The notes under the pieces: generated by a model | Databases searched by the model: none | The model's input: only the letters and a program-made list of their open reading frames with translations | Told to the model about the DNA's origin: nothing | Program-made: the position numbers and the translations under genes | In this document: piece after piece, positions 25,289-33,517 of the stretch | How the letters are laid out: every line of letters begins with the position of its first letter | How positions within the stretch are numbered: the stretch's first letter is position 1 | NCBI RefSeq assembly: GCF_003030465.1 | Contig: NZ_CP028339.1 | Span: 3,108,041 to 3,172,040 of the forward strand | Direction: 5' to 3' | Length of the DNA stretch: 64,000 nt | DNA from: Thauera aromatica K172 | GTDB taxonomy: Bacteria > Pseudomonadota > Gammaproteobacteria > Burkholderiales > Rhodocyclaceae

Positions 25289-26752
25289 TTACAACGGGTA
25301 GGTCGGCGCGGTATTGCGCACGGTGAGCCACTGCCACTGGGTGAATTCGTCCCAGTTGGCCGGGCCGCCATGGCGCGAGCCGTTCCCGGAAGCGCCCCGC
25401 CCGCCCATCGGCATCAGTCCGTTGTCGTTGACGGTCTGGTCGTTGATATGGACGAGGCCGACTTCGAGCTGCTCCGCGATCACCATCCCACGTCCGACGT
25501 CGGCGGTGTAGATGCCCGCCGCCAGGCCGTATTCGTTATCCGCGGCGAGCGCCACCGCCTCCGCATCGCTGCCGAAAGCGGTGATCGAGACCACCGGGCC
25601 GAAGATTTCCTCGCGGAACGCGGGCATCTGCGGCGTTACGTCGGCAAGCACGGTCGGGTGATAGAAGCGCCCGTCGCAGCGGCCGCCGGCGAGCAGCTTC
25701 GCCCCCATGCGGACGGATTCCTGAACGATGCGGTCGACGCGCTCGACCTGGCGGCCGGTGATCAGCGGGCCGATCGCGACCGGCGCGGTGTGGGGATCGC
25801 CCACCGGGAGCGCCGCCGCCTTCGCCGCCATACGTTGTGCATAGACCTGGGCCAGATCGCGGTGCACCAGGTGGCGCCCCGCGCTCATGCAGATCTGGCC
25901 CTGATGCAGCCAGGACGCCCACGACCCGCCGGACACCGCCAGCTCGAGGTCGGCATCGTCGAGAATGATCAGGACATTCTTGCCGCCGAGTTCGAGGGCG
26001 ACCTTCTTCAGCTGGCGTCCGGCCAGCTCACCCACCCGGCGCCCCACCGCGGTAGAGCCGGTAAACGAGATCATCGCCACAGCGGGGTCGCTCACCAGCG
26101 CCTCGCCAGCCTCCGCATCACCCGGGAGCATGTGGAACACCCCAGCCGGCAAGCCGGCGGCTTCGAGCAGCACGGCCAGCAGCACGCCGCCACTGACCGG
26201 GGTGCGCGGATCGGGCTTGAGAACGACCGCGTTGCCCGCCGCCAGCGCTGGCGCCACCGCCCGGCTGGAAAGCAGGAAGGGGAAGTTGAACGGCGAAATC
26301 ACCCCGACCACGCCGTGCGGCACGCGCCGGGTGATGCTGGTGCAGCCGCCCTCGCTGGGCAGCACCAGGCCCTGAGGCTGGGTCAGCATCGCCGCGGCCT
26401 CGAACAGGTGGTGCTGCACCGAGTCGATCTCGAACATCGCCTTGGGCGGGATGCCCCCCGTTTCACGCACGATCCACGCGGCGAACGCCTCCCGGTTGGC
26501 CTCGAGCAGGGCCGCGGCCTTGCGGAAGACGGCCGCCCGCGCCGCGTAGCTCATCGCCACCCATGCTTTCTGTGCACTCCGCGCGGCCGCACAGGCAGCA
26601 CGCACATCCGCTGCGTTCGCCCGCGAAACTCGACCAATCGTTTGGCCGGTCGCAGGTTCCTCGACATCGAGGATGCCGCCCTGCAGCGCGTTCCAGCCGC
26701 TGCTCCAGGCCTTGCCCTGCCAGACTCCGGAACACAGCAGATCTTCGCTCAT
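25289..26752 (-). CDS. NAD(P)-dependent aldehyde dehydrogenase (benzaldehyde/vanillin-DH-like)
   Basis: A 487-residue ALDH. Motifs: GVISPFNFPFLL, coenzyme loop SFTGSTAVGRRVGE, general base in LELGGKN, nucleophile Cys in GQICMSAGR, and EEIFGPV. Overall it resembles aromatic aldehyde dehydrogenases of the benzaldehyde/vanillin type. The AGGAGG box just upstream fixes the start at 26752. It is the first gene of a minus-strand unit with the MLE-type and racemase genes, and faces the acyl-CoA dehydrogenase across a 48-bp palindrome. It would supply a carboxylic acid for CoA activation. Confidence 0.88.
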   Translation of the reverse strand: MSEDLLCSGVWQGKAWSSGWNALQGGILDVEEPATGQTIGRVSRANAADVRAACAAARSAQKAWVAMSYAARAAVFRKAAALLEANREAFAAWIVRETGGIPPKAMFEIDSVQHHLFEAAAMLTQPQGLVLPSEGGCTSITRRVPHGVVGVISPFNFPFLLSSRAVAPALAAGNAVVLKPDPRTPVSGGVLLAVLLEAAGLPAGVFHMLPGDAEAGEALVSDPAVAMISFTGSTAVGRRVGELAGRQLKKVALELGGKNVLIILDDADLELAVSGGSWASWLHQGQICMSAGRHLVHRDLAQVYAQRMAAKAAALPVGDPHTAPVAIGPLITGRQVERVDRIVQESVRMGAKLLAGGRCDGRFYHPTVLADVTPQMPAFREEIFGPVVSITAFGSDAEAVALAADNEYGLAAGIYTADVGRGMVIAEQLEVGLVHINDQTVNDNGLMPMGGRGASGNGSRHGGPANWDEFTQWQWLTVRNTAPTYPL

Positions 26753-26864
26753 ATCGCCTCCTGTAAGTAGAACTGCGGCTTCTCGGGCCATTCCTGCGGA
26801 ACCTTGCGGCAGCGGAAGTGGGCACCGACCCACCCTTTCCAAGTGTGATCCGAACTCTAGGAGG

Positions 26865-26912
26865 CACCGTGCATTTTGTCAATCAACCGGTTGGTTGACA
26901 AAATGCACGGTG
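26865..26912. promoter_or_regulatory. 48-bp near-perfect palindrome, candidate TetR operator 2
   Basis: Arms 26865-26888 and 26889-26912 match at 23 of 24 positions with no spacer. The core TCAATCAACCGGTTGGTTGA has the same CAAYC-AACC-N4-GGTTG layout as the palindrome at 20851-20896. It sits midway between the divergent aldehyde dehydrogenase and acyl-CoA dehydrogenase starts, where one bound repressor could control both. Regulator identity is inferred. Confidence 0.7.
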
Positions 26913-26998
26913 CTGCCGATACTCCTTCCGACAGCAGACGACACGCCGCCCGCACCGTTCACGGAGCACGGCGACAGCGAACCCCACTGGAGATGCCC

Positions 26999-28150
26999 AT
27001 GCCCGCTTCCTACCGTTCCCCCTGGATGACCGAAGAACTCGACCTGCTGCGCGCAACCGCACGCCGCTTCTTCGAAGAAGAGGTTGCGCCGCATGCCGCC
27101 CGCTTCCGCGCCCAGCACCACATCGACCGCGAGGTCTGGCTGCGGGCCGGTGAGCTGGGGCTGCTGTGCATGAGCATTCCCGAGCAATATGGCGGCCAGG
27201 GCGGCACCTTCGCGCACGAGGCCGTGGTGATGGAAGAACAGGCCCGCATCTGCGACACCAGCTTCGGCTTCGTCCCCGGCGCCCTCAACGCCCCTCACTT
27301 CCTGATGGGAACCGCCAGCCACGAGCAGTTGATGCGCTGGATGCCCGACATCGCCGCGGGACGGAAGATGCTCTCGGTGTGCATCACCGAGCCGGACGCC
27401 GGCACCGACGTGAAGGCCTTGCGCACCACCGCCCGCCGCGAAGGCAACGAGTACGTGCTCAACGGCAACAAGATTTTCATCACCCACGGCAAGCAGGCCG
27501 AGCTGTCCCTGATCGCCGCGCGCACGGGCGGGCCTGGCGCCAAGGGCATCTCCCTGTTCATGGTCGAAGTGGACAAAACCCCGGGGTTCACCATCAGCAA
27601 GGTGCTCGAGAAAATCGGCCAGAACGGCCTCGACACCTGCGAAATCTTTCTCGACGACGTGCGCGTGCCAGTCGATAACCTGATCGGTGGAGAGGAAGGC
27701 CGCGGCTTCGGCCAGCTGATGGATGTATTCGTCCGCGAGCGCCTGTCAATCGGGGTCACCGGCGTGGCGACCGCCGAACGGGCGATCGAGCTGACCATCG
27801 AGCACGCCAAGAACCGCAAGATGCTCGGCCAGACCCTGTGGGACTTCCAGAACACCCGTTTCACCCTCGCCGAATGCCAGACCGAGGCGCGCATCGCGCG
27901 CGTCTTCATCGACCAGCTGATCCAGCAACTGGTCGAAGGTCAGCCCATGCAGCCCAACGACGCGATCATGGCGAAGTGGTGGTGCTCGGACAAGCAGTGC
28001 CAGATCATCGACCGCTGCCTGCAGCTGTTCGGCGGCTACGGCTACATGTGCGAATACCCGATCGCGCAGCTGTACATGGACGCCCGCGTGCAGCGCATCT
28101 ACGGCGGCTCGAACGAGACCTTGAAGGAGCTGATTTCACGCACCCTGTGA
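26999..28150 (+). CDS. Acyl-CoA dehydrogenase
   Basis: A 383-residue FAD-dependent acyl-CoA dehydrogenase: CITEPDAGTDVKALRTTA (FAD/substrate loop), YVLNGNKIFITHG, and the C-terminal LFGGYGYMCEYPIAQLYMDARVQRIYGGSNE with a catalytic Glu candidate. The ATG at 26999 is preferred because GGAG stands 6 nt before it; the ATG at 26993 would be too close. It introduces a 2,3-double bond into an acyl-CoA and gives electrons to ETF. The substrate is probably the CoA ester made in this gene region. Confidence 0.87.
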   Translation: MPASYRSPWMTEELDLLRATARRFFEEEVAPHAARFRAQHHIDREVWLRAGELGLLCMSIPEQYGGQGGTFAHEAVVMEEQARICDTSFGFVPGALNAPHFLMGTASHEQLMRWMPDIAAGRKMLSVCITEPDAGTDVKALRTTARREGNEYVLNGNKIFITHGKQAELSLIAARTGGPGAKGISLFMVEVDKTPGFTISKVLEKIGQNGLDTCEIFLDDVRVPVDNLIGGEEGRGFGQLMDVFVRERLSIGVTGVATAERAIELTIEHAKNRKMLGQTLWDFQNTRFTLAECQTEARIARVFIDQLIQQLVEGQPMQPNDAIMAKWWCSDKQCQIIDRCLQLFGGYGYMCEYPIAQLYMDARVQRIYGGSNETLKELISRTL

Positions 28151-28341
28151 GGATTCCGCCCGCCCGCGACAAGGGCCGGCTCCCTTCGGGGCGGCCACTT
28201 TCGCCCCCGTCCCCCCGGCACCCGGCCGACAGGGCGACTTTTCGAGGGCTCCGGGCCGAATCGGCGGCGGCAGGCAAGTCTGTGCATTCAATATGGCGGT
28301 GAGCTCGTCATGTCACTCGTTCGTCAGAGGAGGAGTCACAA

Positions 28342-29370
28342 ATGAAGATCCATTCCAGAGTCAAATGTGCCGTCGTTGGAGCAGCATTGGCCGCCGGCGC
28401 AATTCAGGCATCGGCCGCCGAGACGATCCATCTCAAGGTCCACCATTTCCTGCCGCCCACCAGCAACACCCATGTCCATCTCATCGTCCCGTGGTGCGAC
28501 AAGCTTGCCCGCGAGTCCGACGGCCAGTTGAAGTGCCAGCTCTATCCCGCAATGCAGCTGGGCGGCACGCCGGCCCAGTTGTTCGATCAGGTCAAGGACG
28601 GCGTCGCCGACATCGTGTGGACGGTGCCGAGCTACCAGGCCAGCCGCTTCCCGGTCAGCGAGGCGCTGGACGTGCCGTTCATCGCCGCCGACGGGGAAAA
28701 GTCGAGCCGGGCCTTATGGATCTTTGCCAGCCAATACGCCCAGAGCGAATACGCGGGCGTCAAGCCCCTGCTCTTTCACACCATCCCCGGAACGGCGATC
28801 CACACCATCAAGAAGCCGGTCAAGACGCTCAGCGACTTCAAGGGGTTGAAGATCAGGGCCGGAAGCCGCCTGACCAACAAGCTCATCGCGGCGTTGGGTG
28901 CCACCCCGGTCGGCATGCCCGCGCCCCAGGTGCCCGAGGCGCTCTCGCGGGGGGTGGTGGACGGCGCGATGTTCCCCTGGGAAGTGCTTCCTGCCCTCAG
29001 GCTCCATGAACTCACCTCCTATCACACTGAATCGCCTTCCGGCATGGCGCTGATGAACAGCGGCGCATTCGTGCTGGCGATGAATCCGGCGAGATACGAC
29101 AGCCTGCCGGCGCATCTGAAAAAAGTCATCGACGCCAACAGCGGCGCAGAGGCCTCGGCATGGGCCGGACAGATATGGGACATGGCAACGGAGCGCTCGC
29201 GCCAGGTCGCGATCGACCACGGCAACCACATTTACACCCTCCCCCCTGCAGAACAGGAAAAGTGGGAAAAGGCCGCCGAATCCGTGACCGCGGAGTGGGT
29301 CAAGGAAATGGCCGCCAAGGGCTACGACGCAGAAAAGCTACTCGCAGAACTGCGGGCGTTGATGGACTGA
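28342..29370 (+). CDS. TRAP transporter substrate-binding protein (DctP family)
   Basis: A 342-residue periplasmic protein. The signal peptide is about 25 residues (KIHSRVKCAVVGAALAAGA, cleavage after ASA). The mature part has the DctP layout, including DQVKDGVADIVWTVPSYQ, and the Arg-containing LKIRAGSRLTNKLIAALGA that contacts the carboxylate of ligands. Strong GAGGAGG ribosome site. No DctQ/DctM membrane genes are adjacent, so it must work with a transporter elsewhere. It follows the acyl-CoA dehydrogenase by 191 nt and probably binds the organic acid degraded by this region. Confidence 0.85.
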   Translation: MKIHSRVKCAVVGAALAAGAIQASAAETIHLKVHHFLPPTSNTHVHLIVPWCDKLARESDGQLKCQLYPAMQLGGTPAQLFDQVKDGVADIVWTVPSYQASRFPVSEALDVPFIAADGEKSSRALWIFASQYAQSEYAGVKPLLFHTIPGTAIHTIKKPVKTLSDFKGLKIRAGSRLTNKLIAALGATPVGMPAPQVPEALSRGVVDGAMFPWEVLPALRLHELTSYHTESPSGMALMNSGAFVLAMNPARYDSLPAHLKKVIDANSGAEASAWAGQIWDMATERSRQVAIDHGNHIYTLPPAEQEKWEKAAESVTAEWVKEMAAKGYDAEKLLAELRALMD

Positions 29371-29388
29371 GCACGGCGCAGAACGCGG

Positions 29389-29416
29389 GCTTGCCGGGAG
29401 CATTCGCCCGGCAAGC
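29389..29416. terminator. Hairpin between convergent genes
   Basis: GCTTGCCGGG (29389-29398) and CCCGGCAAGC (29407-29416) form a perfect 10-bp stem with an 8-nt loop. It lies between the convergent TRAP binding-protein gene and the HMG-CoA lyase gene, directly after the stop of the latter. No T-run; probable bidirectional terminator. Confidence 0.55.
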
Positions 29417-30421
29417 TCAGTGACCGGAGCGCCGCCGTGCCAGCACCGCCCGCGCCACCCTGGAAGCGGGTGCGCGACCGAGCCGGTTGCCGATCCAGAC
29501 CGCGGTGTCGACCAGTGCCTCGAGGTCGACGCCGGTGGCGATGCCCAGCCCGTCGAACAGCCAGACCAGCTCTTCGGTGGCGACATTGCCGCTCGCGCCG
29601 GGAGCGTAGGGGCAACCGCCGAGTCCGCCGACCGCGGCGTCGAACACCGTCAGCCCCAGCTCCAGCGAGGCATAGACGTTCGCCACCGCCATGCCGTAGG
29701 TGTCGTGGTAGTGCCCGGCGAGCCGCTCCGCCGGCACCTCGCGCAGCACCGCTTCGAGCATCCGCCGGATGCTGTCCGGGTTGCCGGTGCCGATGGTGTC
29801 GCCAAGCGAGATCTCGTCGCAGCCCAGTGCCCGCAGCGCAGCAGCGACCCCGGCCACCGCCTGCGGTGCGATCGCACCTTCGTAGGGACAGCCGGCGACG
29901 CAGGACACGTAGCCGCGCAGCTTCACTCCGGCCGTCCGCGCCGCACCGGCGACCGTGCGGAAGCGTTCGAGCGACTCGGCGATCGAACAGTGGATGTTGC
30001 GCTGGCTGAACGTATCGGAAGCGGCGGCGAACACCGCCACCGTCTGCGCCCCGGCGGCGAGCGCGGCCTCGAGGCCTTGCAGGTTCGGCACCAGCACCGG
30101 GTAATCCACTCCACCCGCAACTTCACCGGCGCTCCCACCGGTGACTCCACCCGCCACCACACCCGCAGCTGCACCCACGGTCGCCCCCGTCCGCGGCGGC
30201 CCAGCCAGCACGCGGGCGAGCACCTCGGCGCTGCCGTCCATCTGCGGCACCCACTTCGGCGACACGAAAGCCCCCGCCTCGACGCTCTTCAGCCCCGCGC
30301 CGACGAGGCGGCGGATCAGCTCCACCCGGACCGACACCGGCAGCGGGGCGTTCTCGTTCTGCAGGCCGTCGCGCGCGCCGACTTCGACGAGGCGGACGGC
30401 CGAAGGCCAGGATGTCCTCAT
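29417..30421 (-). CDS. liuE: Hydroxymethylglutaryl-CoA lyase
   Basis: A 334-residue HMGL-family TIM barrel: VEVGARDGLQNE (metal/catalytic Arg-Asp), SVEAGAFVSPKWVPQM, the cysteine loop near GGLGGCPYAPGASGN, and HYHDTYGMA. It cleaves HMG-CoA to acetyl-CoA and acetoacetate, the last step of leucine degradation. Last gene of the liu operon. An unusual insertion of about 30 residues, rich in Gly, Ala and Val (RTGATVGAAAGVVAGGVTGG and on), interrupts the region before YPVLVPN, where homologues are short. The core is otherwise complete. Confidence 0.9.
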   Translation of the reverse strand: MRTSWPSAVRLVEVGARDGLQNENAPLPVSVRVELIRRLVGAGLKSVEAGAFVSPKWVPQMDGSAEVLARVLAGPPRTGATVGAAAGVVAGGVTGGSAGEVAGGVDYPVLVPNLQGLEAALAAGAQTVAVFAAASDTFSQRNIHCSIAESLERFRTVAGAARTAGVKLRGYVSCVAGCPYEGAIAPQAVAGVAAALRALGCDEISLGDTIGTGNPDSIRRMLEAVLREVPAERLAGHYHDTYGMAVANVYASLELGLTVFDAAVGGLGGCPYAPGASGNVATEELVWLFDGLGIATGVDLEALVDTAVWIGNRLGRAPASRVARAVLARRRSGH

Positions 30422-30469
30422 GGTGAATGCCTCATTCCGTTCGCGCCCGGACGCAGCGCACGCCCCCGC

Positions 30470-32518
30470 TCAGGGTTCGGCCTCGAATTCGAGCAGTTCG
30501 GCGCCATCATCGACCTGGTCGCCGAGCGCGCAGTGAAAGGCCTTCACCGTGCCCGCTGCGGGAGCGGTGAGGGTGTGCTCCATCTTCATCGCTTCCAGAC
30601 TCAGCAGCGCCGCGCCCTTTTCCACCCGCTGCCCGGGCTGCGCGAGCAGGGCCACCACCCGCCCCGGCATCGGCGCCCGCAGGCCGCCTTCGGCAACGCC
30701 CTCGCCGGCAGCCGGCGCCAGCGGATCGACGCAGGCCAGCCCCCAGCTGCGGCCATCGAGGAAAACGTGACGCGCCTCCCCGGCGCTGATCACGGTCGCA
30801 TCCAGGCAGCGGCCGTCGAGTTCGGCGCGCAGCTGGCCGCGCTCGCCCAGTTCGCCGCGCGCCGCCAGCCAGGCACCGGCAGCGGGATCGAGGCCGAGAG
30901 CGAAAGCATCGGCGCGGTATTCGACCTGCACCGCCTGGCGCAGCACCCCATGGCGAAACACCAGCACCCGGCGCGCACAGGCATTCAGCCGCCAGCCGTC
31001 CCGCGCATGCCACGGCGAGCACGGATCGGCACTGCGCCAGGCCGCCTCCGCGGCGGCGCGGGACTCGCGCAGCAGCTCGGCGAGGGCGGCCAGATACCAG
31101 ACCTCGGCGGGCACCGGATCGGCGGCGGGAAACAGCCAGCCCTGCTCGCGTTCGATCAGGCCGGTATCGAGCTCGCCACGGGCGAAGGCCGGGCAGGCTG
31201 CCAGCCGCGACAGGAAATCGACGTTGTGGGCCACGCCGACGAGCTGGAAATCGGCCAGCGCCTGCAGCAGACGCAGGCGGGCACGCTCGCGGCTGCCGCC
31301 TGCGGGATCGGCCGCGCCGCCCTCCTCCCATACGATCAGCTTGGCGATCAGCGGATCGTAGTCGGGGCCGATCGCGTCGCCTTCATCAACCCCGCTATCG
31401 ATGCGCACATGCACCGATTCGGCCGGCCGGGCGAGGTGGAGCAGCCGCCCGGTGGCCGGCAGGAAGCCCTTCGTCGGATCTTCCGCATAGATCCGTGCCT
31501 CGATCGCATGGCCACGGATCTGCAACTGCTCCTGGGCGAGCGGCAGCGCTTCGCCCCAGGCCACGCGCAGCTGCCATTCGACCAGGTCGAGCCCGGTGAT
31601 CATCTCGGTCACCGGATGCTCGACCTGCAGCCGGGTATTCATCTCCATGAAGTAGAAGGCCGCGGGTGCGGTGCCCGCCTCGCCGACGATGAACTCCACC
31701 GTGCCGGCGCCGACGTAGCCCACCGCCTGCGCCGCCGCCACGGCCGCCTGCCCCATCGCCGCGCGCTGCGCGGGGCCGATGCCGGGGGCGGGCGCCTCCT
31801 CCAGCACTTTCTGGTGGCGGCGCTGCACCGAGCAGTCGCGCTCGAACAGATGGACGCAATGACCGTGGGCATCGGCGAAGACCTGCACTTCGATGTGGCG
31901 CGGGCGGACGAGGTATTTTTCGATCAGCACGCGCTCGTCGCCGAAGCTGGCGGCCGCCTCGCGCCGGCACGCGGCGAGCAGATCGATGAAGTCCTCGGCC
32001 TGGCCGACCACCCGCATGCCCTTGCCGCCGCCGCCGGCGACGGCCTTGATCAGCACCGGATAGCCGAGCGCGTCGGCCTGCGCGCGCAGCCCGCCCGGGC
32101 TCTGGTCGTCGCCGTGGTAGCCGGGAGTGACCGGCACGCCGGCGGCTTCCATCCGCCGCTTCGCCTCCGCCTTCGAGCCCATCGCGCGGATCGCCGCCGC
32201 CGGCGGGCCGATGAAGACCACGCCGGCGCGGGCGCAAGCCTCGCTGAAGTCCGCGTTCTCGGACAGGAAGCCGTAACCGGGGTGGATCGCCTGCGCGCCG
32301 CTGCGCCGCGCCGCGGCGAGAATGCGCTCGATCACGAGGTAGCTGTCGCGCGCCGGCGCCGGGCCGATTCGCAGCGCCTCGTCGGCCAGACGCACGTGGC
32401 GGGCATCGGCGTCGGCATCGGAATACACCGCCACCGTGCGGATGCCCAGGCGGCGGGCGCTGCGGATCACCCGGCAGGCGATTTCACCGCGGTTGGCGAT
32501 CAGGATCTTGTCGAACAT
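30470..32518 (-). CDS. liuD: Methylcrotonyl-CoA carboxylase alpha subunit (biotin-containing)
   Basis: A 682-residue protein: biotin carboxylase domain (1-450; IANRGEIACRVIRSARRLGI, HPGYGFLSENADF, AGGGGKGMRVV, EMNTRLQVEHPVTEM), a linking BT domain and a C-terminal biotinyl domain with LEAMKMEH, whose lysine carries biotin. It works with the beta subunit (33518-35125) to carboxylate 3-methylcrotonyl-CoA. Start at 32518 behind GGAGG. The DNA of its first 13 codons and ribosome site is repeated about 120 bp upstream (see the repeat entry). Between liuC and liuE in the usual leucine operon set. Confidence 0.92.
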   Translation of the reverse strand: MFDKILIANRGEIACRVIRSARRLGIRTVAVYSDADADARHVRLADEALRIGPAPARDSYLVIERILAAARRSGAQAIHPGYGFLSENADFSEACARAGVVFIGPPAAAIRAMGSKAEAKRRMEAAGVPVTPGYHGDDQSPGGLRAQADALGYPVLIKAVAGGGGKGMRVVGQAEDFIDLLAACRREAAASFGDERVLIEKYLVRPRHIEVQVFADAHGHCVHLFERDCSVQRRHQKVLEEAPAPGIGPAQRAAMGQAAVAAAQAVGYVGAGTVEFIVGEAGTAPAAFYFMEMNTRLQVEHPVTEMITGLDLVEWQLRVAWGEALPLAQEQLQIRGHAIEARIYAEDPTKGFLPATGRLLHLARPAESVHVRIDSGVDEGDAIGPDYDPLIAKLIVWEEGGAADPAGGSRERARLRLLQALADFQLVGVAHNVDFLSRLAACPAFARGELDTGLIEREQGWLFPAADPVPAEVWYLAALAELLRESRAAAEAAWRSADPCSPWHARDGWRLNACARRVLVFRHGVLRQAVQVEYRADAFALGLDPAAGAWLAARGELGERGQLRAELDGRCLDATVISAGEARHVFLDGRSWGLACVDPLAPAAGEGVAEGGLRAPMPGRVVALLAQPGQRVEKGAALLSLEAMKMEHTLTAPAAGTVKAFHCALGDQVDDGAELLEFEAEP

Positions 32519-32650
32519 GCGGTGCCTCCGCGGTGAAATCGCCTGTGCATGCTCGCGCATGCCATGCGTTTTGGCTCCGCCGCTGTGGCGCTGCGCGCCG
32601 GGTCACCGCGGTTGGCGATCAGGATCTTGTCGAACATGCCGTGCCTCCGC
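32475..32650. repeat. Direct and inverted partial copies of the liuD start region
   Basis: About 45 bp covering the start codon, ribosome site and first codons of liuD (32486-32527) recur almost unchanged at about 32603-32648 in the same direction. In addition 18 bp, 32475-32492 (CAGGCGATTTCACCGCGG), recur inverted at 32528-32545. The upstream copy would start translation at 32638 but leaves the reading frame of liuD after about 11 codons. It looks like a local duplication-inversion in the liuC-liuD gap. Confidence 0.8.
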
Positions 32651-32655
32651 CCTCC

Positions 32656-33441
32656 TCACTGCGGGATCCAGGCGGCGGGGCGCTTGGCGAGGAAGGCGTC
32701 GAGCCCTTCGCGCGCTTCGGCGGTGGCGCGCAGGGCGGCGATGCGGCGCGCGGTGTCCTCGGCGACCTCGTCGCCGAGCGGCTGGTGGACGACGGCGCGG
32801 ATCAGGTCCTTGGCCGCGGCCTGCGCCTGCGGGCCGCCTTGCAGCAGCGCCGCGACGACTTCGTCCACTTTGGCGTCGAGCGCCTCGGCGGCGACGACTT
32901 CGTGCGCGAGGCCGATTTCGCGGGCGCGCGTGGCACCGATCCGTTCGCCGCTCTGGAAGTAGCGTCCGGCCTGGCGCGCGCCGATGGCGCGGATCACGTA
33001 GGGGCTGATCGCCGAGGGGATGATCCCGAAGCGCACTTCGGAAGTGGCGAACACGGCCGCCTCCGCGGCGATGCAGATGTCGCAGGCCGAGGCCAGGCCC
33101 ATGCCACCGCCCAGCGCGGCGCCGTGCACGCGGGCGAGAGTGGGCTTCGCCATCTCGGCGAGCGTGCTCAGCATGGCCGCCAGGCGGCGGGCATCGGCGA
33201 GGTTTTCTTCGGCGCCGCTGGTGGCGGCGGCCTTCATCCAGTTGAGGTCAGCGCCGGCGGAAAAGCTCTTGCCGCGCCCGGCGAGCACCACCACCCGCAC
33301 CGCATCGTCGGCCTCGAGCGCGCAGCAGGCCGCGGTCAGGTCGGCGATCAGCTGCGCATTGAACGCGTTATGCACCGCCGGGCGGTTCATCCACACCGTC
33401 GCCACGCCGCCCGCGATCTCGATTTCCAGGGTTTCGTACAT
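32656..33441 (-). CDS. liuC: Enoyl-CoA hydratase / methylglutaconyl-CoA hydratase
   Basis: A 261-residue crotonase-fold protein: oxyanion-hole segments GRGKSFSAGADLNWMK and HGAALGGGMGLASACD, then EVRFGIIPSAISPYV. It hydrates 3-methylglutaconyl-CoA to HMG-CoA in leucine breakdown. The start at 33441 lies behind AAGGAG. It is between the carboxylase beta and alpha genes, the usual order for liuBCD. A more general enoyl-CoA hydratase role cannot be excluded from sequence alone. Confidence 0.88.
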   Translation of the reverse strand: MYETLEIEIAGGVATVWMNRPAVHNAFNAQLIADLTAACCALEADDAVRVVVLAGRGKSFSAGADLNWMKAAATSGAEENLADARRLAAMLSTLAEMAKPTLARVHGAALGGGMGLASACDICIAAEAAVFATSEVRFGIIPSAISPYVIRAIGARQAGRYFQSGERIGATRAREIGLAHEVVAAEALDAKVDEVVAALLQGGPQAQAAAKDLIRAVVHQPLGDEVAEDTARRIAALRATAEAREGLDAFLAKRPAAWIPQ

Positions 33442-33517
33442 CCTCTTTGTCTCCTTGCTGGGGTTGGGTTGTTTTTGTCCGGCCATTTTTTGTCGGGCCA
33501 CCGCCGGCCCGCCGCGT

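Noticed and set aside
29420-32536. 1038-codon open frame on the plus strand
   Set aside because: Antisense to HMG-CoA lyase and MCC alpha, both with full catalytic motifs; composition is that of a shadow frame.
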